Below, in pieces: positions 34,503-43,418 of a stretch of 60,543 nt of DNA. Within the stretch, counting starts at the first letter, position 1, and the number at the start of each line of letters is the position of its first letter. A program made the translations under genes and the position numbers. The notes under the pieces were generated by a model that worked only from the letters and a program-made list of their open reading frames with translations, ran no database searches and had not been told where the DNA came from. Source of the stretch: Microseira wollei NIES-4236 (GTDB lineage: Bacteria > Cyanobacteriota > Cyanobacteriia > Cyanobacteriales > Aerosakkonemataceae); NCBI RefSeq assembly GCF_020521235.1, contig NZ_BLAY01000043.1, positions 1 to 60,543 of the forward strand, given 5' to 3'.

Positions 34503-34555
34503 TTGCTAATGGCTAATAGCTCTTACAATTAGCCATTAGCTATGAGCCATTAGCC

Positions 34556-35008
34556 ATGAAACTCGAGTCCAATACAATTGTTTTGCCTGATGCAGAAGCG
34601 ACGCGCGAACTCGGTCGCAATTTAGCTCCATCCCTCCCACCGGGTAGCGTCATTTTATTAGAAGGAGACTTAGGCAGCGGCAAAACTACCCTAGTTCAAG
34701 GTCTTGGTGAGGGATTGGGCATAAAAGACCCCATTGTCAGTCCCACGTTTACCTTAATTAACGAATATCTGGAAGGACGCATCCCGCTTTATCACCTAGA
34801 TTTATACCGCTTAGAACCCAAAGAAGTTGAAGCATTGAATCTAGAAGCTTATTGGGAAGGCATCGAATTTCTGCCAGGAATAGTTGCAATAGAATGGGCA
34901 GAAAGATTACCCGATCAACCTAATAATTATATCAAAATTTGTTTGACATATCAAACAGATGGCAGCCGTCAAGCTCAAATTCTACCCGTTCAATCTGCAG
35001 ATTTGTAG
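34556..35008 (+). CDS. tsaE: tRNA threonylcarbamoyladenosine synthesis ATPase TsaE
   Basis: 150 codons. P-loop EGDLGSGKTTLVQGLGEGLG at about residue 37, then VSPTFTLINEYLEG, YHLDLYRL and VAIEWAERLP, the complete TsaE signature. It powers the TsaBD complex that adds threonylcarbamoyl to A37 of ANN-decoding tRNAs. The ATG directly abuts a CCATTAG heptamer repeat, so no Shine-Dalgarno box is present. Its last 19 bases overlap the convergent DUF4231 gene. Confidence 0.92.
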   Translation: MKLESNTIVLPDAEATRELGRNLAPSLPPGSVILLEGDLGSGKTTLVQGLGEGLGIKDPIVSPTFTLINEYLEGRIPLYHLDLYRLEPKEVEALNLEAYWEGIEFLPGIVAIEWAERLPDQPNNYIKICLTYQTDGSRQAQILPVQSADL

Positions 35009-35968
35009 CTACTGTACTGAATCGCCGTTGCGGCTGGTGCTGTCCCGATTTCTTCGTCTTCATGGCAATCTATCCCAACATTACTTACCTCAGATAGCTT
35101 ATCTGAGACCACCTCTGCTGATTTTTCGCTATTGCTCTGAAGCTGAGCTAAACGCTCTTGTTCCAACTGCTGCTTTTGTTCTTCCAGATTGCGCTTCTCT
35201 TCCTCCAGCTGATTAAGTTTTGCTTCCAACTGCGCCTGTAGCTGCAACTGCTGGTTGAGCTTTTCCATAGCAATTTCGACATTCTGTTTGACAGTTTCTT
35301 CTGTCTTCTTTTTGTCTTCTTTTTGCCTTTCCTGCAAGTTGGAAATAAACCCCTGCACATCTTGCTTAATATACTGCTCCACGCGCTCGGAAAAAGCGGT
35401 GTAGGCATCCGTATCGGTTTCAAACTGACGATAGGATCCAGTCAGTTGAAAGAACTCCCAACCCTCAATTTTCAAGCCTTCGGCAGTATTGCGGTAGTTG
35501 CGGTAGTTCTCGCCATAAGCAAAAAATTCTTCGATCGCAGCGGAGATGGCTACCACCTGACTTAAGCCGAAAGCCGCCCAGCCAAACCATTCCTGCCACT
35601 GAGCGGTACCCTTGCCAAAGCCGACCAGCGCCGGGATAATCACCCCGCCAACGATAGTAGTCAGTCTGAGGGCGTAATGGCGATCGCGGTTTTTGGTGGC
35701 TCGTCCCTCCAGCCACAGTAATTGATCGAGCCAGCGCTGCTTGAGAAAGTCTTTTCGCAACTCTGACAAGTCGAGTTGGTCGATCAGTCCACTGATATCG
35801 TGTCCGGTTGCATCGGTTGCGTTTGGAGAGCTGGGGGAGCAAAGGGGATGGGGGAGCTGGGGGAGAAAAAACGCTTTTTCGCACAATCAACTATACACAA
35901 CTGATCTCTCGCGGACATGATATGAGGGTCTGTTTGAGGTATTGGCGATAGTCGTCTTTCTTTGCCAT
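34990..35968 (-). pseudogene. DUF4231 two-helix membrane/coiled-coil protein with a MITE-severed N-terminus
   Basis: The open frame 35886-34990 (TTG start) encodes LIDQLDLSELRKDFLKQRWLD, two transmembrane helices (about residues 78-95 and 102-120), and a long charged coiled coil (about 185-250). Upstream, an AGGAGG box and ATG at 35968 encode MAKKDDYRQYLKQTL, the expected family N-terminus, which runs into a stop inside a 129-bp inverted-repeat insertion (35795-35923). DUF4231 proteins resemble SLATT-type 2TM effectors linked to SLOG sensors. Residual function from the TTG start is possible. Confidence 0.7.
35795..35923. mobile_element. 129-bp MITE inserted in the DUF4231 gene
   Basis: Termini ATATCGTGTCCG (35795-35806) and CGGACATGATAT (35912-35923) are inverted copies with one mismatch, the same ends as at 4147-4287. 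The interior has a purine-rich GGGGGAGCTGGGGGAG repeat. The host gene reads QTL before and DISGLIDQLDL after it. Confidence 0.65.
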
Positions 35969-36927
35969 AGTTTTAAATTCCTCCTGCTAAAAATTTGTTT
36001 CCTCCAAGTTAATTGCACCCACTTCATGAGTTGGCGCGCCTACAGAGAGCTAAACAACTGATTTACTGGAACTAATTTTGTTGCATATCTGGCGATCGCT
36101 CTCGTCTAACTTTGGATTCGTCCGCAGATAATCCCCCAGCCAAGTACATCCCTCTGTCTGTAGCTTATGTGGCTGTAGGACTCGATCTACAGGCCACAGA
36201 ATCACTAGGGTGTCGTCACTCACTTGCAGAGGCAAGCGTCTGACCATCTGGACTAAAAGCGACGCCATTGACCGCATCGCTATGTGCGTGAATAGTGGTT
36301 TGCAGCTTTCCTTGGTGATTCCAGAGTTTAATCGTGTTGTCCGCACTGGCAGAGGCAATCCTTTGACCATCGGGGCTAAAAACAACTTGATTCACCGACT
36401 CACGATGTTTAAGTGTTTCCACATAAGTGAGCCGAATCCCTTCCCGTCGCCAAAGTTTAATCGTGTTGTCCACGCTAGTTGTGGCAATCAGCTTGCCATC
36501 AAGACTAAACGACACATCGGTCACACGACCCTTATGCGCTGTCAGACTTGCCAGCAACTTACCCTCTAGATTCCAAAGCTTCACAGTTTTGTCTTTACTC
36601 CCTGTGACAATTAGCTTGCCGTCTGGGCTAAAAGCAACGCTTTCAACTGCATCCTCATGTTTATCTAGGGTTGTGAGCAATTCCCCCTCTAGATTCCAAA
36701 GCTTCACACTATTGTCCTCGCTGGCAGAAGCAATCAACTTGCCATCGGGGCTGAAAGCGACAGCCGTCACCTGATCGCTGTGTTTCTCTAGGGTTTTGAG
36801 CAATTTCCCCTCTAGATTCCAAAGCTTCACAGTTTTGTCCTCGCTGGCAGAAGCAATCAACTTGCCATCGGGGCTGAAAGCGACAGCCGTCACCTGATCG
36901 CTGTGTTTCTCTAGGGTTTTGAGTAAA

Positions 36928-37097
36928 GTGCCATCTCGCCGCCACAGTTTGATAGTTTTGTCACCACTAGCAGAAGCAACCAACTCTCCATCTGGGCTGA
37001 AAGCGACTGCTGTGACTATACCTTGATGTTCAGAAAGGGAACTGATTGCCTCAGCGAGTGCGGACAAAACTATCAAACTGTGGCGGCGAGATGGCAC
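36928..37097. repeat. Perfect 35-bp inverted repeat within WD40 sequence
   Basis: Bases 36928-36962 are the exact reverse complement of 37063-37097; both encode DKTIKLWRRDG, on opposite strands. They face each other across the left inversion junction with a 100-bp spacer. Exact identity, including third positions, suggests recent duplication or gene conversion. Confidence 0.85.
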
Positions 37098-37738
37098 CTT
37101 AGTCCATACCCTGGAAGGAGACAAAGGGCACAAGGCTAGCGTGGAGGCAGTCGCTTTTAGTCCAGACGGAAAGCTACTGGCTTCGGCAAGCGATGATAAA
37201 ACTGTGAAACTGTGGCATCGCGACGGCAGTTTGCTCAAAACTCTGACGGAACACAAGGGTGAAGTGGAGGCAGTGGCTTTTAGTCCGGACGGAAAGCTAC
37301 TGGCTTCGGCAAGCGATGATAAAACTGTGAAACTGTGGAATCGCGACGGCAGTTTGCTCAAAACTCTGAGGAAACACAAGGGTGAAGTGGAGGCAGTTGC
37401 TTTTAGCCCCGATGGCAAGCTAATTGTCTCAGCTGGTCGAGACAAAAATCTTAATCGGCTGATGGTTTGGAATCGCGACGGCTCGCTTAAGAAAGAATTT
37501 TGGGCGTTTAGTGAAGTAAAAGCAGTGGCATTTAGCCCCAATGGTCAGACGATTGCCTCCGTCAGTTCGGATAAGGCTATCTACCTGTGGAATCGCGATG
37601 GTTCCTTGAAGGAGATAATTCGGGGACATGGCGATAAGGTCACAGATGTGGCGTTTAGCCCTGATGGTCAGACGATTGCCTCAGCCAGCGAAGACAACAC
37701 CGTCAATCTTTGGAAGATGGATGATTCCTTGCTGAAAA
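37040..37738. other. Inverted 699-bp WD40 cassette
   Basis: Within this block WD40 repeats (FSPDGKLLASASDDKTVKLW and relatives) read on the plus strand, while the rest of the gene reads on the minus strand. Reversing it gives DIKG-ELIASASADKTIKLW at one joint and DDSLLKT-LSEHQGIVTAV at the other, both in frame; 699 is divisible by three. AAAGGG (37034-37039) and CCCTTT (37740-37745) border the breakpoints as a 6-bp inverted repeat. Confidence 0.8.
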
Positions 37739-39975
37739 CCCCTTTGATATCTTGTAGTGCTTGCTTCGCCCTGAGTGCTTCCAACAGAGCGTCTAATTTT
37801 TTATTATCCGCAAACAGTGCTACTGAAGACTTAGCTAGTGCTTCAGCCGTGGCCTCTTTTGCCTGATGTTTACTTTGGGTGGCTCTGATATACATAAATG
37901 AAGACACTACACACCCTAGTAAAGACAATGCTCCCAACACCGTGGCGACAACCAGGAACCTTTGTTGGAGTCTGGCACTTTTTTTCTGTTCTGCCAGCCT
38001 TGCTTCGGCTTCTTTGGTCTTTTCCTCCTGCAAGCGCAGCAGTTCAGCTTGTCGCTGCTTTTCGGCTGCCTCGGCAGCGACGATCGCTTTGTGACTCTCC
38101 TCAATAAATGTTTGCTGCAACGCCGTCGGTGCAGGCTGTTTGTTTTCTGCTAATGCGGTTTGCCACCATTTTTGGGCAATGGCAAACTCACTCCCCCACA
38201 GCAGCAAATCCTCATTCCTGCCTTTTTCCTCCCACTCCAGCGCCCGTTGCGACCATTTTGTGTGATTCTGGACCTGTTCTTGATCCGTATCTAGGGTTCT
38301 GATCAGTTGGCTGAATCTGGTGGCAAAGTCGGTTTCGTTTTGGTTAAAGTCAATCCATTCCTAGCTCCGGATGCAACTGTGCTGGGTTCACCGCTTGTTG
38401 CAGCACCGTCACAAACCGCTTATTCAGCGAAGCTGCGCATTCCACCTCATTCCCACAGTCGGGGCAATTTACTGAGCTAGGTGAGACTATAAATAAAAAG
38501 TTGTCTGAGATTTCAATGCCGCGACGAATTTCCTGCTGAAAGTCTGCATCCGAAGCAATGCTTTCCTGGTCAAACCAAGTGGTTTTCCCCTGCAACTGTA
38601 AGGCATCATTCAGCTGACGCGCCAAGTCAGAATCAGTACCGCAATAGGAGATAAATACATCCAGCGATCTTGCAGGTGGCTGTCTGTGACTTTCCGCGAT
38701 ATATTCTTCCTGTAAAGGTGTGGGACGATGCAACTTTCTCTGCCTTGCCACCTTCAACCAAGCTTCGGCATGACGCAGATTGTAACCCCGCAGCAGAATG
38801 CTCGGATTATCATGCTGTTGCTTCCACTTGAGCGCATTGACTAGCAGTAGCTTATGGTTCTGGTAGTAAGCTTCTTCTTGGTGCAGAATCTTGATTAACT
38901 TACTTTCATCCAGACGATAGTCTTCTTCCTTAACGTTGTCAGTCAAGTCTATATACTGCAAACTCCGCAGTTCTGGCGGTATTTGTTGGGGGTCAGTTTC
39001 TTGCACCAACAAGGGGATGACGCGCTTGTTATAGGAGAGAGCATAGTTGAGTTCTCGCTGACAGTAGGCAGAGTTTAAAGCTGCGGGCGAGAGCAGATAA
39101 ACAACATTATCCGCTTGTTCAATTCCTCGCTCAATTGCCTTCTCAAACGTTTCCCCTGTTTGAATATCGGTGGTATTCGTCCAGACAGTGAACCCCTCTC
39201 GCCGCAAGCTGTTGCGTATTTTTTCCCTCACCCCCTTGTCCTCATAGGCATAAGACAGGAACACCTGAGTCATCAGGTTGTTGGCATTCTTGATACTTTC
39301 GGTGATGTACTCGCAATGCAAGTTGGTCGGCGTACAGGGGGGTTGTTCGTTTTTGAACCTGACTTTTAACCAGGATTCTGCCTGCTGGCGTTCTTCCCCA
39401 ACCAGTAAGTGGCGCGACTGGTTCTGCTGGCTTTCCCACTCCAGTGCCTTGGCTAAAAAGTAGGTGTGCTGATGCACATAACTTTTGTGACGATCGAATA
39501 TCCCCAGCAGTCCTGTAAGTGACTGGTCAAAGTCGTCTATCCCTTCACGAAAATACACCCAGTTAATTTTGCCAACTGCTGGATGCATGTTGGGAAAACT
39601 TGAATGCAAGCCTTTGGCTTGGTACGCTTCCCAGTCGGCATCTGTTCCTTGAGGGTTGCGCTGCTGCCCGGTGTCGCGGTTAATTTGTTCCACGTGCAGC
39701 AAGGGGATAATCCGCTTGTGGCATTTGAGGGCAAGTTCTATTTCTTTGCGGCAGTAGGGGGAGTTGATTGAATGGGGGGCAATGATGAACAGGAAATTAT
39801 CCGCCTTTTCCATCCCGTCATCTATTTGATTTTGAAAATCTACCCCTAGAGGGATGTCTTGAAAGTCAAACCAAACTTTCAGGCCGCGAGCGCTTAAGTT
39901 TTGGTAGAGCTTGAACGCAAATGCTTTGCTATCTGCTCTTCCATAGGAGATAAATGCATCCTGGAAGCTGTTCAT

Positions 39976-40367
39976 GCATCTGGCGTTAGGTATATTTCCC
40001 TAGTGTTTTCCACTATACCAAAAAAATTTTTGCAGTCAAGTAAAGAATTTTAAATAAAATATACAAACCGACCTGCACGCTGAACTGCGACCATCGGCTT
40101 TGCGGTGATTCTCGCTACATTTGACGCACTTTTCATGCTGAGTTCGCTGATGTTGTTCGCTCAGTCCAGGGATTGGCGATCGCTTAAGAAAACTTTTGAA
40201 AATCACGTTGTATACTTCGTACAGGCATAAACCTTCGTTGAGTTACTAATCGCTAATCCATAATGGAGATGAACAACAGCCAGCTGGCAAGCTGGCACTC
40301 TCTATGAGAGTGTAAAGTATAAATGACGAAGAATATGACTGACTTAATTTAAAAATTACATCACGCG
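39976..40367. other. Intergenic region between TIR and SLOG genes
   Basis: 392 bp, divergent promoter region. The first 80 bp beside the TIR gene are A+T rich. Around 40275-40300 there is a GCCAGCT/AGCTGGC hairpin and ACTCTC-TATG-GAGAGT. No gene or family repeat is recognised. Confidence 0.5.
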
Positions 40368-41114
40368 ATGGAAAAGCATTTTAGCCTCACCTTTGCCAAG
40401 GGACAAACAGCAGAGGCCATTCAAGTCCAAGAACCAGCAGAATTACCCAAAGCTTTAAGTCAGATCGGGCTTCAGGAGCAGCGTCCTGTTTTAGTTGTAG
40501 TGGGGGGCGCAAGTAAGATTAGCGAAGCTAGCTTTTTAGCTATCCAAGAACTGTTTGTGCAGGTATTAGGCCCCATCGCTGAAACCTTGGAAGCCTATGT
40601 AGTAGATGGCGGTACGGATGCGGGAGTCATGCGGTTGATGGGTCAAGCTCGTACCAAAATAGGTGCCACATTTCCTCTAATTGGTGTCAGCCCAGATGGA
40701 AAAATAGCATTGCCCAACGATACCAATCCTCCAGCAGATTCTGCACCTTTAGAACCGCATCATACTCATTTTGTGCTGATTCCCGGCAGCAATTGGGGTG
40801 ATGAATCTCCTTGGTTAGCGACGGTTGCCACTTTGCTAGCTGCTGGCAATCCTTCAGTTACAGTGTTGCTCAATGGCGGGGAAATTACCTTTCGGGATGC
40901 TTTGTACAGCGTCTTTGCCGGCAGGTTGGTGATTGTTGTTGCTGGCAGCGGTAGAACCGCCGATCAACTAGCATCTGTCCTGCGCGGGGAACCCACCTCC
41001 GATGAGCGCAGCAGACAATTAGCTGACTCTGGGTTGTTGCAAGTAATCGCTCTTGATGATAGTTTTAATTATTTAGCTAAAGTCATTAAAAATTTACTTT
41101 CTAATCAGATATGA
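40368..41114 (+). CDS. TRPM-like SLOG (LSDAT) domain protein
   Basis: 248 codons. A Rossmann-like SLOG fold: PVLVVVGGASKISEASF, AYVVDGGTDAGVMRLMGQA, HTHFVLIPGSNWGDESPWLA, SVTVLLNGGEITFRDALYS and VIVVAGSGRTADQLASV are the nucleotide-contacting loops of the prokaryotic LSDAT family, related to the cytosolic sensor domain of TRPM channels. SLOG domains bind or make small nucleotide derivatives. In other genomes LSDAT commonly partners 2TM SLATT-like proteins; here DUF4231 lies on the far side of the TIR gene. The gene itself appears intact. Confidence 0.85.
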   Translation: MEKHFSLTFAKGQTAEAIQVQEPAELPKALSQIGLQEQRPVLVVVGGASKISEASFLAIQELFVQVLGPIAETLEAYVVDGGTDAGVMRLMGQARTKIGATFPLIGVSPDGKIALPNDTNPPADSAPLEPHHTHFVLIPGSNWGDESPWLATVATLLAAGNPSVTVLLNGGEITFRDALYSVFAGRLVIVVAGSGRTADQLASVLRGEPTSDERSRQLADSGLLQVIALDDSFNYLAKVIKNLLSNQI

Positions 41115-41301
41115 CATTGTACTTCACTCGCTGGCAATCCGGTGTAGTTAACGACGTTACTTTTAGTCGAAACTATCAGCAGTGTTAGAAAAATAGATAA
41201 ACATGTTAGATTTGCTTCTCTGACTTCCAGACTGGAGGAACTTTTCTGGAATCTCATCGGTCAATAGTTTAAGGTAAACCGAAAATTCTCAGGAGAAGGC
41301 T

Positions 41302-41718
41302 ATGAATAAGAGACTACTTAGTGTTGCCAGCTTGTTGGCTATTTTCCAGGCAACTGCGGCTTATGCCTGTAGTTGTCTCCCCAGCAATCCTCAACAAAGT
41401 TTTGCATCTGCTCAAGCAGTGTTTGCCGGACGAGTCATTGATGTTATTCAGCCAAATCCTGATTCAGAAGTTCAAGTTATATTTGAAGTGTCCAGGATTT
41501 GGAAAGGTCAAAAAAGACCGCGAATCGTTGTTATGACATCTAGTTCCAGTGCTAGTTGTGGGTACTCTTTTCAAAAAACAGAACAGTACCTCGTTTATGC
41601 TTCTAGGCAGAAGTCTCAGTTAGAAACAGGGTTGTGTAGTGGAACCAAACCTCTTTCTATGGCTGAACAAGATTTAGCTGTTTTGGGTGAGGGAGAAACA
41701 CCACGTCCTGGAAGATAA
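41302..41718 (+). CDS. Secreted TIMP/NTR-like protein
   Basis: 138 codons with an AGGAG ribosome site. A signal peptide (KRLLSVASLLAIFQATAAYA) is cleaved before CSCLP, giving an N-terminal Cys-x-Cys as in tissue-inhibitor-of-metalloproteinase folds. SFASAQAVFAGRVIDV, a conserved pair of later Cys (SASCGYSF and GLCSGTKPLSMAEQDL) and a short tail complete it. Such proteins occur in many cyanobacteria; whether they inhibit proteases is unknown. Confidence 0.75.
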   Translation: MNKRLLSVASLLAIFQATAAYACSCLPSNPQQSFASAQAVFAGRVIDVIQPNPDSEVQVIFEVSRIWKGQKRPRIVVMTSSSSASCGYSFQKTEQYLVYASRQKSQLETGLCSGTKPLSMAEQDLAVLGEGETPRPGR

Positions 41719-41764
41719 ACGAGATTTTAAGCCGATCTAAAGGCGCAAGCGGATGAGTTAGCTA

Positions 41765-41798
41765 GTAGGGTGCGTTACACTGGGTTAACGCACCCTAC
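41765..41798. terminator. 13-bp-stem hairpin after the TIMP-like gene
   Basis: GTAGGGTGCGTTA pairs with TAACGCACCCTAC around an 8-base loop. A relative occurs at 51328 (GTAGGGTGCGTTAACG...AACGCACC), so it is a dispersed palindrome that may also serve as a terminator. Confidence 0.5.
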
Positions 41799-41814
41799 AA
41801 ATTAATAATTTACT

Positions 41815-41955
41815 ATGGCTTTCAGAAAACCAATTACAACTATGGGGGGCTTGCTATGGTGGAGCAACGTTCGACAGAATATGTACTTCATCATGCAAGA
41901 GCATAAAGTTGGGATGCCAGTCTGGCCTTACAAATATAGGATATTGCTCAGATAA
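41815..41955 (+). CDS. Possible 46-residue protein
   Basis: A short frame from ATG 41815 encoding MAFRKPITTMGGLLWWSNVR and ending KYRILLR. No clear ribosome site. It is basic and rich in aromatic residues. It ends 6 bp before another short frame, and the pair could be fragments of one lost gene or a tiny operon. No family recognised. Confidence 0.3.
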   Translation: MAFRKPITTMGGLLWWSNVRQNMYFIMQEHKVGMPVWPYKYRILLR

Positions 41956-41961
41956 AACCCT

Positions 41962-42132
41962 ATGGAGATTGCCAACTCCAATGACAGGGAAGAAATTGAA
42001 TTTGATTGGAAGTATCTAGAGGAACACGCAGTCCCTCAATTAGATCAGGCTATTGACCCAGGTAAGTTTCTCACAACAAACTCTGATGCACTTTTGCAAA
42101 TTGTTCTGAAAGCTGTGAGATTTATTCCTTAA
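41962..42132 (+). CDS. Possible 56-residue acidic protein
   Basis: Frame from ATG 41962 encoding MEIANSNDREEIEFDWKYLE, then PQLDQAIDPGKFL and LLQIVLKAVRFIP. The acidic, helical composition is protein-like. Preceded by the 46-codon frame. The sequence that follows (42133-42447) is repeat-rich and has no gene. No family recognised. Confidence 0.35.
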   Translation: MEIANSNDREEIEFDWKYLEEHAVPQLDQAIDPGKFLTTNSDALLQIVLKAVRFIP

Positions 42133-42447
42133 TGGAATACCAAAGCTTTGAATCGCAAGGTAATACCATAGTGCGATAGCCGATCTCCTCTAGGTTGGGT
42201 TGACGCCTGTTACCCAACTCTAGTAACCCAAGTTGCTAGTTATAACTATCGTGGGTTGCACAGCAGAAGCTAATCGCAAGCTTGCTAGTTGCTGATGGGA
42301 ATATTTTTCGGTTCTACCAGCCATTAGCTATTAGCCATTAGCCTGTCTTGGGCCCTAAAAAGATAACTAGCAACAAGCGTTAGTAATGATTCTGTATCTT
42401 TGAGCGTTAAAGGGTTTAACTGTTTGAGGCAAACTGTACAAAAAGGC
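42133..42447. other. Repeat-bearing gap upstream of HigA's stop
   Basis: Contains TTGGGTTGACGC facing TTACCCAA (about 42196-42225), a CCATTAG heptamer run (42320-42343) and nothing recognisable as a gene. Confidence 0.5.
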
Positions 42448-42846
42448 TCAAATAAACAAGCTGGGTGACACCTTGAAATAATCCCCAAGCGCTTTAGCTT
42501 GTGCCTTGCTAATCGAACGCTTGCCATTCACAACTTCGGAAACTACGCCGCTAGATCCGATAATACCTACTAAGTCAGCTTGGCGAGTTCCACTGGCTGC
42601 CATAATATGTTGCAGAATTTCATGAGGCGTCGATCTATCCATTGGATAATTCTGTGCCTCATAAGCTTCAATCAATATCACTAACAACTTGAGTAAAGCA
42701 CGCTCCTCTAAAGTACGATTTTTCTTAAAGGTTAGCTGCTCTGCCACTGCCAAAACACGTTCGTACTCCGCTTCTGTCTCAATCGCTACGGGAGCAACTT
42801 CAGCCAGTAGATTCCGATAAATAGTTTGGTCAAAAGTCAAGGTCAT
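42448..42846 (-). CDS. higA: HigA-type antitoxin
   Basis: 132 codons. The N-terminal part (TFDQTIYRNLLAEVAPVAIETEAEYERVLAVAEQL) is the usual HigA lead helix region, followed by a DNA-binding XRE domain (QADLVGIIGSSGVVSEVVNGKRSISKAQAKALGDYF). It neutralises HigB and represses the operon. The start overlaps the toxin's 3' end by 17 bp, the toxin-first order typical of hig loci. Confidence 0.85.
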   Translation of the reverse strand: MTLTFDQTIYRNLLAEVAPVAIETEAEYERVLAVAEQLTFKKNRTLEERALLKLLVILIEAYEAQNYPMDRSTPHEILQHIMAASGTRQADLVGIIGSSGVVSEVVNGKRSISKAQAKALGDYFKVSPSLFI

Positions 42847-43129
42847 TTTTCCATTTACCTTTGTCGTATTCAGAATGTGTTAGAAAATATTTGTAGTAAA
42901 CTACTTGCTCTTGATAGTCGATGCCAACAATCAGGCGATAGTCATTGCCTTTGATGTTGAAGACAGTAAAATTTCCCACCGCTTCAGCATTGCGGTAAAT
43001 CTTACGAACCTCCTCTAAGTTCTGCCATTCCGCATTCTTGACGGTTGCATACCAGTCATCAATTTGCTTTTTGACATCGGGGTACTGGGCAACATCAGTT
43101 CGGAGGTGGCGAATTGAAATCAGATGCAT
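42830..43129 (-). CDS. higB: HigB-type mRNA interferase toxin
   Basis: 99 codons. RelE-fold features: HLRTDVAQYPDVKKQIDDWY, NAEWQNLEEVRKIYRNAEAVGNFTVFNIKGNDYRLIV and a C-terminal YYKYFLTHSEYDKGKW, as in HigB proteins that cleave mRNA on the ribosome. The gene precedes and overlaps higA. Promoter expected in the MITE-bearing gap upstream. Confidence 0.88.
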   Translation of the reverse strand: MHLISIRHLRTDVAQYPDVKKQIDDWYATVKNAEWQNLEEVRKIYRNAEAVGNFTVFNIKGNDYRLIVGIDYQEQVVYYKYFLTHSEYDKGKWKNDLDF

Positions 43130-43231
43130 TGTTTGTAGGTTTTCTTTTCATATGTTTTGACCACAAAAATTGATTAACTTTCGCGTACTTAGAGTGTAAT
43201 ACCACTGCAAGTACGGGAGAGGCAATCAATT

Positions 43232-43348
43232 TATAGCGGATTGCAAATGATTGAGTTATAGCCACTAGGCTTTGTTTGTGTAGCGGCAGCATTAATGCTG
43301 CCGCTACACAAACAGTCGCCGTACCTCATACGGCTGCAAACCGCTATA
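43232..43348. mobile_element. 117-bp MITE with a perfect 40-bp central palindrome
   Basis: TATAGCGGATTGCA (43232-43245) and TGCAAACCGCTATA (43335-43348) are inverted termini with one mismatch. Inside, 43274-43313 is a perfect 40-bp palindrome centred on ATTAAT with arms GTTTGTGTAGCGGCAGCATT and complement. AGCGGCAGCATTA also occurs in the tandem array at the right edge of the window. Confidence 0.75.
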
Positions 43349-43418
43349 TATCTTATTCTCTCAAAATGAGAGGCATTGGTCAAGCTGAAAGGTTGGACAC
43401 CAATATTTTGATTGGATA

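Larger units (their letters stand above)
36050..39975 (-). pseudogene. Triple-TIR / transmembrane / WD40 protein, rearranged
   Basis: The first piece, 39975-38350, has three TIR domains (about residues 5-140, 236-360, 438-535): DAFISYGRADSKAF, QVFLSYAYEDKGVREK and DVFISYCGTDSDLA; the first two have YCRKE and YCQRE glutamates at the NADase position. A frame change near 38355 leads to WIDFNQNETDFATRF, a coiled coil, a membrane helix (FLVVATVLGALSLLGCVVSS) and KQALQDIKG. WD40 repeats follow, but 37040-37738 is inverted. Minus-strand WD40 repeats resume at LSEHQG, and a duplicated AGTG near 36222 shifts frame before the tail ILWPVDRVLQ...SSSKSVV ending at 36050. Confidence 0.85.

Noticed and set aside
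36427-36774. Plus-strand frame opposite the WD40 repeats
   Set aside because: It mirrors the minus-strand WD40 coding sequence; its repetitiveness is inherited from the real repeats.
37060-37541. N-terminal part of the minus-strand frame that runs into the WD40 repeats
   Set aside because: Its Ser/Leu-rich sequence is the antisense of the inverted WD40 cassette and not a real protein start; the gene begins with the TIR domains at 39975.
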